A DNA stretch of 64,000 bases from contig NZ_JRUQ01000008.1 in assembly GCF_000773975.1 (NCBI RefSeq), positions 1-64,000 on the forward strand, written 5' to 3'. The notes below the pieces were generated by a model that was not told where the DNA came from, made no database searches, and worked only from the letters and a program-made list of their open reading frames with translations. Below, piece by piece: positions 18,201 to 27,123 of this stretch; positions within the stretch are counted from its first letter, which is position 1, and the number at the start of each line of letters is the position of its first letter. Position numbers and translations under genes: made by a program. This DNA comes from Erwinia typographi (lineage in GTDB: Bacteria > Pseudomonadota > Gammaproteobacteria > Enterobacterales > Enterobacteriaceae).

Positions 18201-18712
18201 ACACCCTGAGCCATATCGCTGACGTGGTGTTTACCCAGGGCCATGCCGGGATGAGCTTCGAGCTGCGTCCGGGCACGGCGAGTGGGGTGATGCAGACGAA
18301 TATGATTATCGACAGTCAGAAGCTCACCTACGTGAATCAGATACCGGCATGGAAGCGATTTTCCTGGCCTGGCGATACCGAATCGCCGGGCGCCAGTCTG
18401 AGCTGGATCAGCGTTCAGGCCGGCACCCGCCAGTATGCGGATATGCCGGGCTCATGGGGATGGATTCGTCTGCTGGATAAAGCCTCGGTCACTGCGTATC
18501 CGGGCGTCGGCAGCAGCTACAGCCTGCTCTGGAAGGCGCAGGACGGCCGTCATCTGAACTATACGCTGCGTACCGAAGCCGGAGAAGGCCCGCTGGCGCT
18601 GCTTAAACTGCGCAACTTCCGCCTGCCGGAGACTATTTTTAGTGTCGACCCGTCGCAGGTGCAGGCCTCTCTGGCTGCTATGGACGATGCCGCCAGACAG
18701 GAGACGTACTAA
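15272..18712 (+). CDS. tssM: T6SS inner-membrane protein TssM (IcmF/VasK family)
   Basis: TssM spans the inner membrane and periplasm and builds the trans-envelope complex with TssL and TssJ. The 1146-residue product has two N-terminal transmembrane segments (about 14-36 and 52-74), a cytoplasmic domain, a third segment near 377-398, and a long periplasmic region with a C-terminal beta-rich TssJ-binding domain. The usual Walker A of the cytoplasmic NTPase fold is replaced by ITGSSSDVEQL, so nucleotide binding is unlikely. I chose the ATG at 15272, which overlaps the upstream stop and follows GGGAG, over an earlier in-frame ATG at 15245. Confidence 0.95.
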   Translation: MTTDMSSQKFRLGITGYVIVIMSLAGICAFLICMFQNELVSRNITKQTAWTVWGCSFSFFLVLIVIVFFLQRNKYKKEQSSYRPESILCNCDGKPLKTLSSVRHFPSVAEIHAAMRNLYGRGWSRKVRILLITGSSSDVEQLTPGLTSQYWQEDRGTLLLWGGDLNSQPDMQWLTALRKLRYRPADGMVWVTTAFDRFSTADLSPPPSVPDDSTMDSFAHAISACNEVLGWQLPLYVWSLHPRAGAQNGRIIQATGCLLPAGCPPGALADQLRELSPTLLSQGIQQISGESQFAFLLMLADQLINQPESIAAPLAVLLNPYRPLPLAGVVFSQPSYGAERSVKHHWGMDKRWEVLPESIRSLPSALRPRKPGINWRQGIAFTLSLLMVLWGNWLLVSFVSNRNLIVGAQQQAALAAEQHQPLAERLHALLALQKTLARLQYRAEHSVPWYSRAGLNQNGELLTALWPRYWDSARPLLRDAAATHLQQQLNAFVQLPPGSPLREQMAKSTYQRLKLYLMLARPEHIDGTWFSTALADDWPKRSGVKESLWQGMAPSLLAFYATSLALHPQWNLSADENLVSQARSLLVRLMGMRNSESTQYQKMLAQVVNHHADMRLAEMTGDTDASLLFTTDRVVPGMFTRQAWVQAVQPAIEAVIKARRDEIDWVLSDNKPQPQQETSPEALQQRLTERYFADFSRAWLDFLNSLRWNRAATLSDAIDQLTLMADVRQSPLVALMNTLNVQGRTGQSGEALSDSLVKSAKNLLGGGSKDAIDRSVGAQGPLDATFGPVLSLMEKNRAGNQTQSLQTYLTRVTQVRLRLQQVTNAADPQAMTQALAQTVFQGKAVDLTETRDYGSLIAAGLGQEWSGFGRTVFVHPMEQAWQQVLAPAADSLNALWQQAVVSDWNSVFAGRYPFNHSASEASLPLLAKYLNADSGRIAEFLQTRLKGVLHREGSHWTPDSINAQGLTFNPAFLSAINTLSHIADVVFTQGHAGMSFELRPGTASGVMQTNMIIDSQKLTYVNQIPAWKRFSWPGDTESPGASLSWISVQAGTRQYADMPGSWGWIRLLDKASVTAYPGVGSSYSLLWKAQDGRHLNYTLRTEAGEGPLALLKLRNFRLPETIFSVDPSQVQASLAAMDDAARQETY

Positions 18713-20307
18713 TGCCATCGCTAAACTCTCTGCTCAATGCCTGCCAGGCAGAACAGGAAACACTGTTACAACAAACCCATCAACGTATTGCGCTGTGGAA
18801 CAACTGGCTGCTGCCGGTGCCAGGTGCTTCAGCCGTCGGGGAAGATCCGGGTTATGACGATGACTTCCAGCAGATGCGTGAAGAGGTGAATAAGCTTTCC
18901 GGAGCAGACAGCGAGCTCGTCTGTCGGCTGGCGGAAAAACTGCTGACCAACACCGCGAAGGATATCCGCGTGGCCAGCTATTATTGTTGGGCCAAACTGC
19001 ACCGTGAGGGCGAAAGCGGACTGGCTGACGGCCTGGCGCTGCTGGCGGGGCTACTTGAGCGCTATGGCGCGCAGCTCCACCCACAGCGAGCCCGCAGCCG
19101 CAAAGCGGCGCTCGAATGGTTAGCGGGTTCACGCATGGTGGACAGTCTGTCTCTCTATCCCGAAGTCGTCAGAAAAGACGCGCTGCACACCGTAGGAGCC
19201 CTGCTGGTCATAATGCAATGGGTCGACGGCGAGCCAGACGAAACGCGCCCGCAGCTCAATGGCTTGTTCAGTGCGCTGGAATACCGCCTGATGAAATCCG
19301 GCGGTGTGGATGCGGTGGTGCCGCAGAACGCCAGCGATACGCCGTCGTTCTCTTCAGCCATCAACGGTCATGCCCCCGAGCTGAGTCGCGTTACCTCCGG
19401 GCAGGAGCTGCTGGCCCAGGGACGCACGCTGACGGCTTACCTGCAGGAACAGCCTGGTGGCTGGCTGCCTGCGCATCATCTGATGAAAAGCCTGCGCCAC
19501 GACACGCTTCAGGAGCTTCCTGCGATGGCAGGCGATGGTCGTACCCGTATTGAACCGCCTAAGGCTGACCAGCGGGCGCTGCTAAAACGTCTGTACCTAC
19601 AGCAGAGCTGGGGAGAAATACTGGAACAGGCCGACAGTCTGTTCTCACGCGGCGCCAACCATTTGTGGCTGGATTTGCAGTGGTATATCCATCAGGGATT
19701 ACTAAAATCGGGCCAGAATACCCTGGCCGATATTATCGCCGCTGACCTGAAAGGGCTGCTTACGCGCCTGCAAGGTCTTGAAACGCTGGCTTTTAACGAC
19801 GGCACGCCGTTTGCGGATGAAGTGACGCTGAACTGGATACAGCAGGGCGTGATGGAGACGGCTGGCAGTTGGGGCTGCGAAATCACGACCGTAGCGGATA
19901 GCTGCGGCGATAACGATATTCTTCAGCTGGAACCGGAAGCGGTGGCACTAGCCGACAGCGAAGGCACTGACGCGGCGTTGAACTGGCTCCAGAACCGTCC
20001 GGGGATTGCCAGCGAACGCCAGAAATGGCTGCTGCGTTTGCTGATGGCACGCGTTGCGGAACAGTATGGTAAAAACGAACTGGCAATGCACCTGCTGGGT
20101 GAGCTGGATACGCAGGCTGGCGGCGTCACCCTGGATAAATGGGAGCCGGGGCTGCTGTTCGAAGTTCGCGCGCGGCGTCTGAAGTTGCTGCGGATGAAAG
20201 CCGGACGCAGCGAGGCCGACAAAGCCCGTCTCAGCCCGCTAATGGAACAGCTGCTCGCCGGACTTATCAGTCTCGATCCGGTAAGAGCGGCGGTGCTGTG
20301 TGGCTAA
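18712..20307 (+). CDS. tssA: T6SS protein TssA (ImpA N-terminal domain)
   Basis: TssA proteins prime or cap tube and sheath assembly. The 531-residue protein has an ImpA-type N-terminal domain at about residues 35-170, with the EDPGYDDDFQQMREEVNKLSG segment, and a long helical C-terminal part of the VasJ type. Its start overlaps the tssM stop. It is followed by tssF after about 20 bases in the same operon. Which TssA class it belongs to cannot be settled from motifs alone. Confidence 0.9.
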   Translation: MPSLNSLLNACQAEQETLLQQTHQRIALWNNWLLPVPGASAVGEDPGYDDDFQQMREEVNKLSGADSELVCRLAEKLLTNTAKDIRVASYYCWAKLHREGESGLADGLALLAGLLERYGAQLHPQRARSRKAALEWLAGSRMVDSLSLYPEVVRKDALHTVGALLVIMQWVDGEPDETRPQLNGLFSALEYRLMKSGGVDAVVPQNASDTPSFSSAINGHAPELSRVTSGQELLAQGRTLTAYLQEQPGGWLPAHHLMKSLRHDTLQELPAMAGDGRTRIEPPKADQRALLKRLYLQQSWGEILEQADSLFSRGANHLWLDLQWYIHQGLLKSGQNTLADIIAADLKGLLTRLQGLETLAFNDGTPFADEVTLNWIQQGVMETAGSWGCEITTVADSCGDNDILQLEPEAVALADSEGTDAALNWLQNRPGIASERQKWLLRLLMARVAEQYGKNELAMHLLGELDTQAGGVTLDKWEPGLLFEVRARRLKLLRMKAGRSEADKARLSPLMEQLLAGLISLDPVRAAVLCG

Positions 20308-20328
20308 CGCCTCATGGGGAAAAATAAA

Positions 20329-22092
20329 ATGGAAGATTTAACCCTGCGCTATTACGACGCAGAAATGCGCTATCTGCGCGAAGCCGCAAAAGAATTTGCT
20401 CAGACCCACCCCGATCGCGCAGCCATGCTGGACCTGGATAAAGCCGGCACGCCGGACCCGTATGTGGAACGCCTGTTCGAAGGCTTTGCCTTCTCAATGG
20501 GACGGCTGCGCGAGAAGATTGACGACGATCTGCCGGAGCTGACCGAAGGGCTGGTCAGTATGCTGTGGCCGCACTATCTGCGCACCATCCCGTCACTGTC
20601 CGTCGTCGCCTTCACGCCGGCGTTGCAGGCGATGAAAATGGCCGAACAGGTGCCTGCCGGGCTGGAAGTCTACTCCCGGCCAATCGGGCCGAAGAATACC
20701 GTCTGCCGCTATCGCACTACCCGTGAGGTAATGCTCAACCCTCTTAGCGTATCCCGCGTCACCATGAGCATGGAACCAGATGGACGATCGCTGCTGCGAA
20801 TTCGCTTTGCCTGTAGCGATCAGGCCGACTGGTCACAGGCTGACCTCCGTCGTCTCAGCCTCTACCTGGCTGCCGAAGCCCCGGTGAGCAGCCATCTGCA
20901 TCTGATGCTTACCCGGCGGCAGGCGGCACTCTATATGCGTCTGCCGGGGCAGGCCGATCGTATCCGGCTCGATGGCTATTTCTCGCCGGGTGGATTTGCT
21001 GAAGAAGATGGCCTGTTGCCAAAGGGGGAGTCGGCATTCAGTGGTTACCAACTGCTGCTGGAGTATTTCACCTTCCGCGAAAAGTTTATGTTCGTCCATC
21101 TCAACGGGCTGGATGGGCTTACGCCACCGGTCGGCGCGGCCTATTTTGACATAGAGGTAGTACTCAGTCAGCCGTGGCCATCAGAGCTGCCGGTGACGGA
21201 TGAGGCTATCCGTCTGCACTGCGTACCGGTTATTAACTTGTTCACCCTGGAAGCTGACCCGCTCACGCTCTCCGGTCTGGAAAGTGAATACCTGCTGCGG
21301 CCAAAGCGCCTGCAGGATGGACATACCGAAATCTATTCCGTTGACGCGGTCATCGGCTCTGGCCGCTCCAGCGACGCCGAATACGTGCCGTTCAGCAGTT
21401 TTCGCCATAAGGGCGGGATGATGCGCCGCCATGCGCCGCCGCGTTATTACCACACGCGGGTAAAGCGTGGCGTCACCGGGTTGCACGATACCTGGCTGAT
21501 CCTGGGGGGACAGCAGTGCGATCAGGACCGCAGCATTGCCCGTGAAACCGTCTCATTACGTATCACCGGCACCAACGGCCAGCTACCGCGCCGCGCCCTG
21601 CAAGGCACGTTGCTTGACCGCAGCGAACAGGTGGTCCAGACCAGCGTCTCGGTCCGAAATCTCTGCAAGCCCACGCTGCCGGTCTATCCGCCGGCGGAAG
21701 ACCGTTTTCACTGGCGCGTGTTAAGCCATTTGGGATCGGGTTTTCTCAATATGATGAGCAGTGCGGAAGTTCTGCGTGGGACGCTGGCGCTGTATAACTG
21801 GCAGGAAGACGAACTGAATAACCGCCGGCTGGAAGCCATACAGCGTGTGGAGCACCATCGGATTCAGCGTTTTGAGCACGGTTTTTTGCTGCGCGGTCTC
21901 GATATTGCGGTAACCCTCGACAGCAGCGGTTTTACCGGCGAAGGCGACATCCATCTGTTTGGTGAAATGCTCAATCGCTTTTTTGCGCTGTATACCGATA
22001 TGAACCAGTTTAATCAGCTCACACTGCTCGTTCAGCCAGAAGGAAAATGCATCCGGTGGAAAGAGAATCACTGTCCGCGCCTGCCAGCCTGA
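20329..22092 (+). CDS. tssF: T6SS baseplate protein TssF
   Basis: TssF is the wedge protein that, with TssG, forms the baseplate around VgrG. The 587-residue product starts MEDLTLRYYDAEMRYLREAA, the family's typical start. An earlier in-frame ATG at 20314 is possible, but GGGGAAAAAT before 20329 is the better ribosome site. Further family signatures are DPYVERLFEGFAFSMGRLREK and the GLVSMLWPHYLRTIPS segment. Its 3' end overlaps tssG by 46 bases, as is common for this pair. Confidence 0.95.
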   Translation: MEDLTLRYYDAEMRYLREAAKEFAQTHPDRAAMLDLDKAGTPDPYVERLFEGFAFSMGRLREKIDDDLPELTEGLVSMLWPHYLRTIPSLSVVAFTPALQAMKMAEQVPAGLEVYSRPIGPKNTVCRYRTTREVMLNPLSVSRVTMSMEPDGRSLLRIRFACSDQADWSQADLRRLSLYLAAEAPVSSHLHLMLTRRQAALYMRLPGQADRIRLDGYFSPGGFAEEDGLLPKGESAFSGYQLLLEYFTFREKFMFVHLNGLDGLTPPVGAAYFDIEVVLSQPWPSELPVTDEAIRLHCVPVINLFTLEADPLTLSGLESEYLLRPKRLQDGHTEIYSVDAVIGSGRSSDAEYVPFSSFRHKGGMMRRHAPPRYYHTRVKRGVTGLHDTWLILGGQQCDQDRSIARETVSLRITGTNGQLPRRALQGTLLDRSEQVVQTSVSVRNLCKPTLPVYPPAEDRFHWRVLSHLGSGFLNMMSSAEVLRGTLALYNWQEDELNNRRLEAIQRVEHHRIQRFEHGFLLRGLDIAVTLDSSGFTGEGDIHLFGEMLNRFFALYTDMNQFNQLTLLVQPEGKCIRWKENHCPRLPA

Positions 22093-23147
22093 TTGCGCAG
22101 CTGGGTGACCGGCTGCCTTTCATCCACTTTTACCGCTTCTGCCAGCTACTGGAGCAGAGCCAGCCAGATAAGCCGGTGACCGGCAGCAGCTGGCAGGTTC
22201 GTCATGAGCCGGTACGTTTTCGCCCGCACCCCGGCATGGGGTTTCCGGCGGCGGAAATTAAGCGACTGGAGCCAGCGCAGCATCCACACCTGCCGCCAAC
22301 GATCAGAGTCACCTTTATGGGGCTTTACGGGGTGGAGTCGCCGCTGCCTTCGCAGTATATCGACGATATCACTCAGCGGCGGGAAGGGCATGAGGCCACG
22401 ACGGATTTCCTCGATATCTTCAATCATCGGCTGATTGCTCAGTACTATCGCATATGGCGTAAATACTCTTACCCGGCGACGTTTGAAGCCGGAGGAAAGG
22501 ACAAAACATCGCAATACCTGCTGGGGCTGGCGGGGCTTGGGATTAACGGCTGTGCGGAAAATATTGCCACTCCGGCCTCCCGCTTTCTGGCGCTGCTTCC
22601 GGTGTTGTTGCTGCCAGGGCGCACGGCAGAAGGGATGGCGTCTCTGGTCAGCCTGCTCGCGCCGGATACTCAGGCTCAGGTCTGGCACCACGATCGGCGG
22701 CGTATCCCGTTGAAAAGGCCCCTGACGCTGAGCGTGCGCCAGCCGGTGAGCCTGCAAGGTCGCCCCGTTATGGGGGGCTGGGGGACCGACGTCAACAGCC
22801 AGGTGTTGATGCGTCTGACCAGCAGCAACCCGGAAGAGGCCAGAGGCTGGCTGCCGGGCGGCGATCTGCATACTGACCTGATCGCGCTGCTGCACGTTTA
22901 TCTGGGAGCCCGGCTGGATGTGCGCCTGCAATTGTGCGTGGACAGGACTCTGCTGCCACACGCCCGGATAAGCAGCGCGCCCGGCCAGGCCAGCGTGCTG
23001 CTGGGACGCACGGCGGTCATGCGCCAGCTGGGAGCGGATAATGTACCGCCAGGCAAGACCATTATTATCAATTTGGGGCGCTACGAGCGTGTTCAGGAGA
23101 ATATTTACCGAAGGGAGTCAGATGAAGATGGAGAATATCGCTGGTAA
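22047..23147 (+). CDS. tssG: T6SS baseplate protein TssG
   Basis: TssG pairs with two TssF copies to form the baseplate wedge. The 366-residue product carries the family motifs FIHFYRFCQLLEQ, HEPVRFRPHPGMGFPAAEI and GLYGVESPLPSQY near the N-terminus, and the NLGRYERVQENI ending typical of TssG. It overlaps the end of tssF and the start of tssJ, so the three are translationally linked. Confidence 0.95.
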   Translation: MHPVERESLSAPASLIAQLGDRLPFIHFYRFCQLLEQSQPDKPVTGSSWQVRHEPVRFRPHPGMGFPAAEIKRLEPAQHPHLPPTIRVTFMGLYGVESPLPSQYIDDITQRREGHEATTDFLDIFNHRLIAQYYRIWRKYSYPATFEAGGKDKTSQYLLGLAGLGINGCAENIATPASRFLALLPVLLLPGRTAEGMASLVSLLAPDTQAQVWHHDRRRIPLKRPLTLSVRQPVSLQGRPVMGGWGTDVNSQVLMRLTSSNPEEARGWLPGGDLHTDLIALLHVYLGARLDVRLQLCVDRTLLPHARISSAPGQASVLLGRTAVMRQLGADNVPPGKTIIINLGRYERVQENIYRRESDEDGEYRW

Positions 23148-23664
23148 CACCAGGTTATGGATTATGGCGTCTGGGATCGCGTTGCTGCTCGCCGGTTGCG
23201 GGCTGGGCCAGAAAGTCACGGAGGGAACGGTTGCGGTGACCAAATCTATTTTTTATAAGCAGGTGAAAACCCTGCATCTCGATATCCGCGCCCGTGAAGC
23301 GGTGAACAGTAACGCCAGAGGAGAAGCGCTTTCCACCGTGGTCCGTATCTATCAGTTAAAAGAGCGTAAAACGTTTGACGCCACGGATTATCCTTCGCTG
23401 TTCGCCGATGACAGCCAGGCTGTTAAGGCGGATCTGCTGGCTGAGAAAGATGTCCGCCTTACCCCTGGCGGCGCCGTGCAGGTGGATATGCCGGTGGAAG
23501 AGGGAGCCAGATATGTGGCGGTGGCCGGGATGTTTATGTCGCCGGAGCTGGCTAATAACAGCTGGCGGCTGGTGCTTTCCCTTGACGATCTCGATCCTGA
23601 CCGGGCCAGAATTATCGAAGCTGGTAACAATCGTCTGACGTTGAAAGCCTTCAGGAAAAACTGA
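23122..23664 (+). CDS. tssJ: T6SS outer-membrane lipoprotein TssJ
   Basis: TssJ is the outer-membrane lipoprotein that holds the tip of TssM. The 180-residue product has a signal peptide ending in the lipobox LLLAGC, followed by a domain of VasD/TssJ type with multiple short beta strands. The start at 23122 follows AAGGGAG. A more upstream in-frame ATG is unlikely because it lies well inside tssG. It is the last T6SS gene of this transcription unit. A perfect hairpin follows at 23714-23735. Confidence 0.92.
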   Translation: MKMENIAGNTRLWIMASGIALLLAGCGLGQKVTEGTVAVTKSIFYKQVKTLHLDIRAREAVNSNARGEALSTVVRIYQLKERKTFDATDYPSLFADDSQAVKADLLAEKDVRLTPGGAVQVDMPVEEGARYVAVAGMFMSPELANNSWRLVLSLDDLDPDRARIIEAGNNRLTLKAFRKN

Positions 23665-23713
23665 AAGCAGGCAATGAGTCAGGCAAGGCGAAAGTGCTGT
23701 TGATAAGCAGATG

Positions 23714-23735
23714 AGCGCTTCCGGAGAAGCGCTCC
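23714..23735. terminator. Hairpin between convergent tssJ and the hexuloisomerase gene
   Basis: GAGCGCTTC and GAAGCGCTC form a perfect nine-base stem with a CGGA tetraloop. It lies between two convergent operons and has only a weak T-rich follow-up on either strand, so it may stop transcription in both directions. Confidence 0.6.
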
Positions 23736-23741
23736 GTTCAA

Positions 23742-24302
23742 TTACTCAAAATCAGCGTGCCGGGTAAACATGCTTTCGCTGGTTTCGCCAAGCTGGGCCA
23801 TCAGCTCAAGCACAATGGCATCATAAGTGAGGAAGCACAGCTGCTCAAAGGCGGACCCCATCGGCTGAGAGAACTGGTCAGATCCCCGGGCGTTTTCATC
23901 TTTCACCGTTCCCGGTAAGACCAGTACGCTGGTTGCCAACTTACCGATTGTCGAATCTGCTTTCATGGTGACCAGCGCCACCTCGACGCCGCATTCCACG
24001 GCTTTTTGCGCCAGGCTTTTCAGGCTGGACGTTTCACCACTGCCGGAACCAATAATTAACAAATCTCCCGGTTTTGAATGAGGTGAAGAAATTTCACCTA
24101 CAACGCTGACGGAGAAACCCAGATGCAACAGACGATTAGCAAAACCCCGGATGGCGATCCCGCTGCGTCCTGCGCCTTGCAAATAAATATGCTTTGCGCT
24201 GCGAAGTTGAGAGATAAATTTTGATGCCTGCGCATTATCAATCTTCAACGCATTCTGCTCTAATTCCTTTAGAATACTTACTGTAAACTCTTGAACACCC
24301 AT
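23742..24302 (-). CDS. SIS-domain isomerase, 6-phospho-3-hexuloisomerase-like
   Basis: The 186-residue protein has one SIS domain, with GAGRSGIAIRGFANRLLHLG and the phosphosugar loop IGSGSGETSS, and an ending (SAFEQLCFLTYDAI) typical of the PHI/HxlB family, which interconverts 3-hexulose 6-phosphate and fructose 6-phosphate. It is the last gene of a PTS operon with a ribulose-phosphate epimerase-like enzyme and a dehydrogenase. No formaldehyde-fixing HPS partner is present, so it more likely funnels an unusual hexulose phosphate into glycolysis. A GGGAGAAAAG ribosome site precedes the ATG. Confidence 0.8.
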   Translation of the reverse strand: MGVQEFTVSILKELEQNALKIDNAQASKFISQLRSAKHIYLQGAGRSGIAIRGFANRLLHLGFSVSVVGEISSPHSKPGDLLIIGSGSGETSSLKSLAQKAVECGVEVALVTMKADSTIGKLATSVLVLPGTVKDENARGSDQFSQPMGSAFEQLCFLTYDAIVLELMAQLGETSESMFTRHADFE

Positions 24303-24316
24303 TTCTTTTCTCCCAT

Positions 24317-25069
24317 TCAGGCAATAGTGCGGCCGCCATCCATGAGGATTGTTTGCCCCTGGATGTAGGAGTTCGCTTTGTCAGCCAGAAAGATCGCCAG
24401 ATTGGCGACATCTTCAGTCGTACCCAGACGGCGCACCGGGATTTTTTCCAGCACCGCATCCAGATCCGCCTGAGTAGGGTAGTTGACTCGCATCATTTCA
24501 CCGGTATCGATTAAACGCGGCGCGATGGCATTGACGTTAACGCCTTTCGGTCCCAGCTCTTTCGCCAGCCCGCGAATTAAACCTTCGCCACCGGCCTTGC
24601 TGGCTGGGTAGCTCACGCCGCCGCCGGTGCCGGAAAGCGCAGAACCCGAGGAGATGTAAACAATGGCGCCCTGGTTAGTTAAGAAGTCATCGTAAAAGGC
24701 TTTTACGGTAGTGAATAAGCCGGTCAGGTTGATTGCCAGCGTTTTATTCCACTCTTCAAAAGTGATGTCTTTAACTTTATTGGCAAAGGCCACGCCGGCA
24801 TTGAGCACCAGAATATCAATGCGGCCGAAGGTGGTGAATACTTCATTTCGTACATCGATCAGCGCTTGAGGATCGGAGACGTCAGCTTTGATAAAAATCG
24901 ATTTCACTTTGCCAAAGGTCAATTCGGCTGCGGTTTCGCTGCCGGTCGCTTCGTTATAATCGACAATAACGGTGTGAGCGCCACGTTCAGCGAATTGCTT
25001 TGCAATACCTTTACCGATGCCATGCGCGCCACCGGTAATTAGCGCTACTTTACCTTCGAAATTACTCAT
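24317..25069 (-). CDS. Short-chain dehydrogenase/reductase (polyol or polyol-phosphate dehydrogenase candidate)
   Basis: A 250-residue classical SDR with the cofactor motif TGGAHGIGKG (residues 12-21), NAG (about 92), a catalytic Ser in YISSGSAL and the YPASK Tyr/Lys pair. Asp at the end of the second strand (VIVDYN) suggests NAD preference. In the operon, it would oxidise the phosphorylated polyol delivered by the PTS to a ketose phosphate for the epimerase and isomerase. The substrate itself is not evident. AGGAGA precedes the ATG. Confidence 0.85.
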   Translation of the reverse strand: MSNFEGKVALITGGAHGIGKGIAKQFAERGAHTVIVDYNEATGSETAAELTFGKVKSIFIKADVSDPQALIDVRNEVFTTFGRIDILVLNAGVAFANKVKDITFEEWNKTLAINLTGLFTTVKAFYDDFLTNQGAIVYISSGSALSGTGGGVSYPASKAGGEGLIRGLAKELGPKGVNVNAIAPRLIDTGEMMRVNYPTQADLDAVLEKIPVRRLGTTEDVANLAIFLADKANSYIQGQTILMDGGRTIA

Positions 25070-25176
25070 TAGTCTTTCTCTCCTGAACTTTTCTCAAAGG
25101 GGAGGGGAGCCTCCCCGTGTTGACGACAGAAATTCTGTTCATGCGTGCAATATAAGGGCACGGGACCGGACAGCGA

Positions 25177-25821
25177 TCAGACCATTGCGGCTTTTAATGC
25201 CTGGTAGCTGGATTTTGGGCTGTCGTTGAATAATGCTCCGCCGACAACAATTAAATCTGCCCCTGCTTCCTGCACTTTTTTCGCAATCTCCAGATTAACG
25301 CCGCCGTCTACTTCGATCTGGATATTGCGACCAGCAATCATTTTTTTGGTGTTTCTGATTTTTTCCAGACTTTTATCAATAAAGGTTTGTCCTGGCTGAC
25401 CGGGGTTAATGGTCATAATCAAAATGTAATCAATATCATCTAAAAGATATTCCAGTAACCTTTCGGGCGTTCCCGGATTGATAACTACCCCCGCTTTACG
25501 TCCCGCCTTTTTGATCTTCTGCAAAATGAAATGTACGTGTGGCGTCGATTCATAATGCACTGAAATCATCTCCGCTCCGGTATTGATAACCTCATCAATA
25601 TGCCTTTCCGGATTAGCCAGCATCATGTGCACGTCAAACATCATTTTGCTGCCTTTCTTCATCGCCGCAATCTGGTTCGGCCCAAAGGCAATATTGCTGA
25701 CATACGTTCCGTCCATTAAGTCAACGTGCAATATCTCAGTGCTTTCGTCTTCTAAAAAACGGATCTCATCCTGTAGACGTAAGATATTGGCGCCGAAAAT
25801 TGAAGGTAAAATTTGTGCCAT
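25177..25821 (-). CDS. Ribulose-phosphate 3-epimerase family protein (RPE or allulose-6-phosphate epimerase-like)
   Basis: A 214-residue TIM barrel. It shows the family signature HVDLMDGTYVSNIAFGP (residues about 32-48), MMFDVHMM with a metal His, MTINPGQPGQTF and the phosphate-binding EVDGGV and VVGGALF. The relatives include AlsE, which acts on allulose 6-phosphate. Next to a hexuloisomerase, a hexulose phosphate is a more likely substrate than ribulose 5-phosphate. I chose the ATG at 25821, which follows TGAGG, over a TTG nine bases upstream. Confidence 0.82.
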   Translation of the reverse strand: MAQILPSIFGANILRLQDEIRFLEDESTEILHVDLMDGTYVSNIAFGPNQIAAMKKGSKMMFDVHMMLANPERHIDEVINTGAEMISVHYESTPHVHFILQKIKKAGRKAGVVINPGTPERLLEYLLDDIDYILIMTINPGQPGQTFIDKSLEKIRNTKKMIAGRNIQIEVDGGVNLEIAKKVQEAGADLIVVGGALFNDSPKSSYQALKAAMV

Positions 25822-25845
25822 GGTAAGCAAACCTCATTGTTTAAA

Positions 25846-27099
25846 TCAATGGAATACAGTGCTCAACCAGTACGTTACTACTTCCCACGGGCCAGTTAAT
25901 ACAAAGTCAGTACCCTGTCCCTGCAGGCCAACACCTGCGCCCTGTAAGAATTGCGTTGCACCAGGGGCGACATAGCCACCTAAATACATCACGACAACAC
26001 AGAACAGTAAGGTTGAGATAATCGAGCGAATCACGTTGCCGTTGCTGACCATCACGGTCATCGTCGTCATGTAGATAATTGACATCAGCACGCCGATTGG
26101 GAAAATCATGATCCCCGGGAGAACGAGTGCGCAAAGCATGGTCAAAGGAATGGTGATAACGGTGACCGTTACGGTAGCGGGATCGCCCAGCGCCAGAGCG
26201 CAGTCCATACCGATATTCAGTTCCGCATCTTTTCCCATTTGCTTTTGCATAATCTCTTTGGCGCTTTTACCAATTGGCGACAGCCCTTCCATCAGCACGC
26301 CAACCACCTTCGGCAGCAGTACCATCACCGCAGCAATACCCATTGCCATTGGTACGATTTTGGTAATGTCTTGTTTGGTCAGAATGCCCAGCAGGCAACC
26401 TACGATAACGCCAATGATCGCGGGTTCGCCAAACACGCCGAGACGTTTCTGCACGCTTTCCAGGTCGACGTCGACCTTATTCAGGCCTGGAATAACATCA
26501 ATAATTTTATTAACCAGCCAGGCAAAGGGGAGTGTCCAGCCGATATGGATCATGGTGGTGCAGGTCGTGCCTTCCAGTCCATAATATTTCTGCCAGCGCG
26601 GCGCAATTAAATCGCCAATAAACAGCGCAATAACGCTGAGCGCTACCGCAACGGCCAGGCCAATGAAGAAGCTGTCGAAAACGAAATAAGCCAGAGCGCC
26701 AGGCACCAGGAAGTGCATGTAGTTCCAGATATCCACGTTCAGCGTTTTGGTTAATTTCAACCGCACCAGAAGCAAGTTCAAAATAATACCGATGGGCACC
26801 ACCAGCGCGGCAAAGGGGGCCACCCATGCCGCAGCGCCTACGGCTGGCCAGCCAATATCGGCAACCGTGAAGCCGCTGCCAATTTTGGAATAGTAGGCAA
26901 TGGCTGGCTGCAATGACGTATTGAGCAGGCCGACAACCAGACCTAAACCAATAAAACCGATGCCGACGGTGATGCCTGCTTTAATGGCCGCACCGATTTT
27001 CATTCGGAACACCAGACCTAAAATGAAGATGACAAGTGGTAGGATAGCCGTTGCCCCCATGCTTGTTATCGTTAGCATTATACTTTTTAACATTTCCAT
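25846..27099 (-). CDS. PTS IIC membrane component, galactitol (Gat) family
   Basis: The 417-residue polytopic protein has about 10-12 hydrophobic segments and the conserved Gat-family features of a IIC permease (for example NIGMDCALALGDPATVTVTVI). It takes up and passes a sugar or polyol to IIB for phosphorylation. It lies in the order IIA-IIB-IIC, with IIB ending about 25 bases before its ATG, and precedes the epimerase gene by about 25 bases. The exact substrate cannot be read from sequence. Confidence 0.88.
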   Translation of the reverse strand: MEMLKSIMLTITSMGATAILPLVIFILGLVFRMKIGAAIKAGITVGIGFIGLGLVVGLLNTSLQPAIAYYSKIGSGFTVADIGWPAVGAAAWVAPFAALVVPIGIILNLLLVRLKLTKTLNVDIWNYMHFLVPGALAYFVFDSFFIGLAVAVALSVIALFIGDLIAPRWQKYYGLEGTTCTTMIHIGWTLPFAWLVNKIIDVIPGLNKVDVDLESVQKRLGVFGEPAIIGVIVGCLLGILTKQDITKIVPMAMGIAAVMVLLPKVVGVLMEGLSPIGKSAKEIMQKQMGKDAELNIGMDCALALGDPATVTVTVITIPLTMLCALVLPGIMIFPIGVLMSIIYMTTMTVMVSNGNVIRSIISTLLFCVVVMYLGGYVAPGATQFLQGAGVGLQGQGTDFVLTGPWEVVTYWLSTVFH

Positions 27100-27123
27100 C
27101 TTGTCATCCCCTGTTTTTTCTTA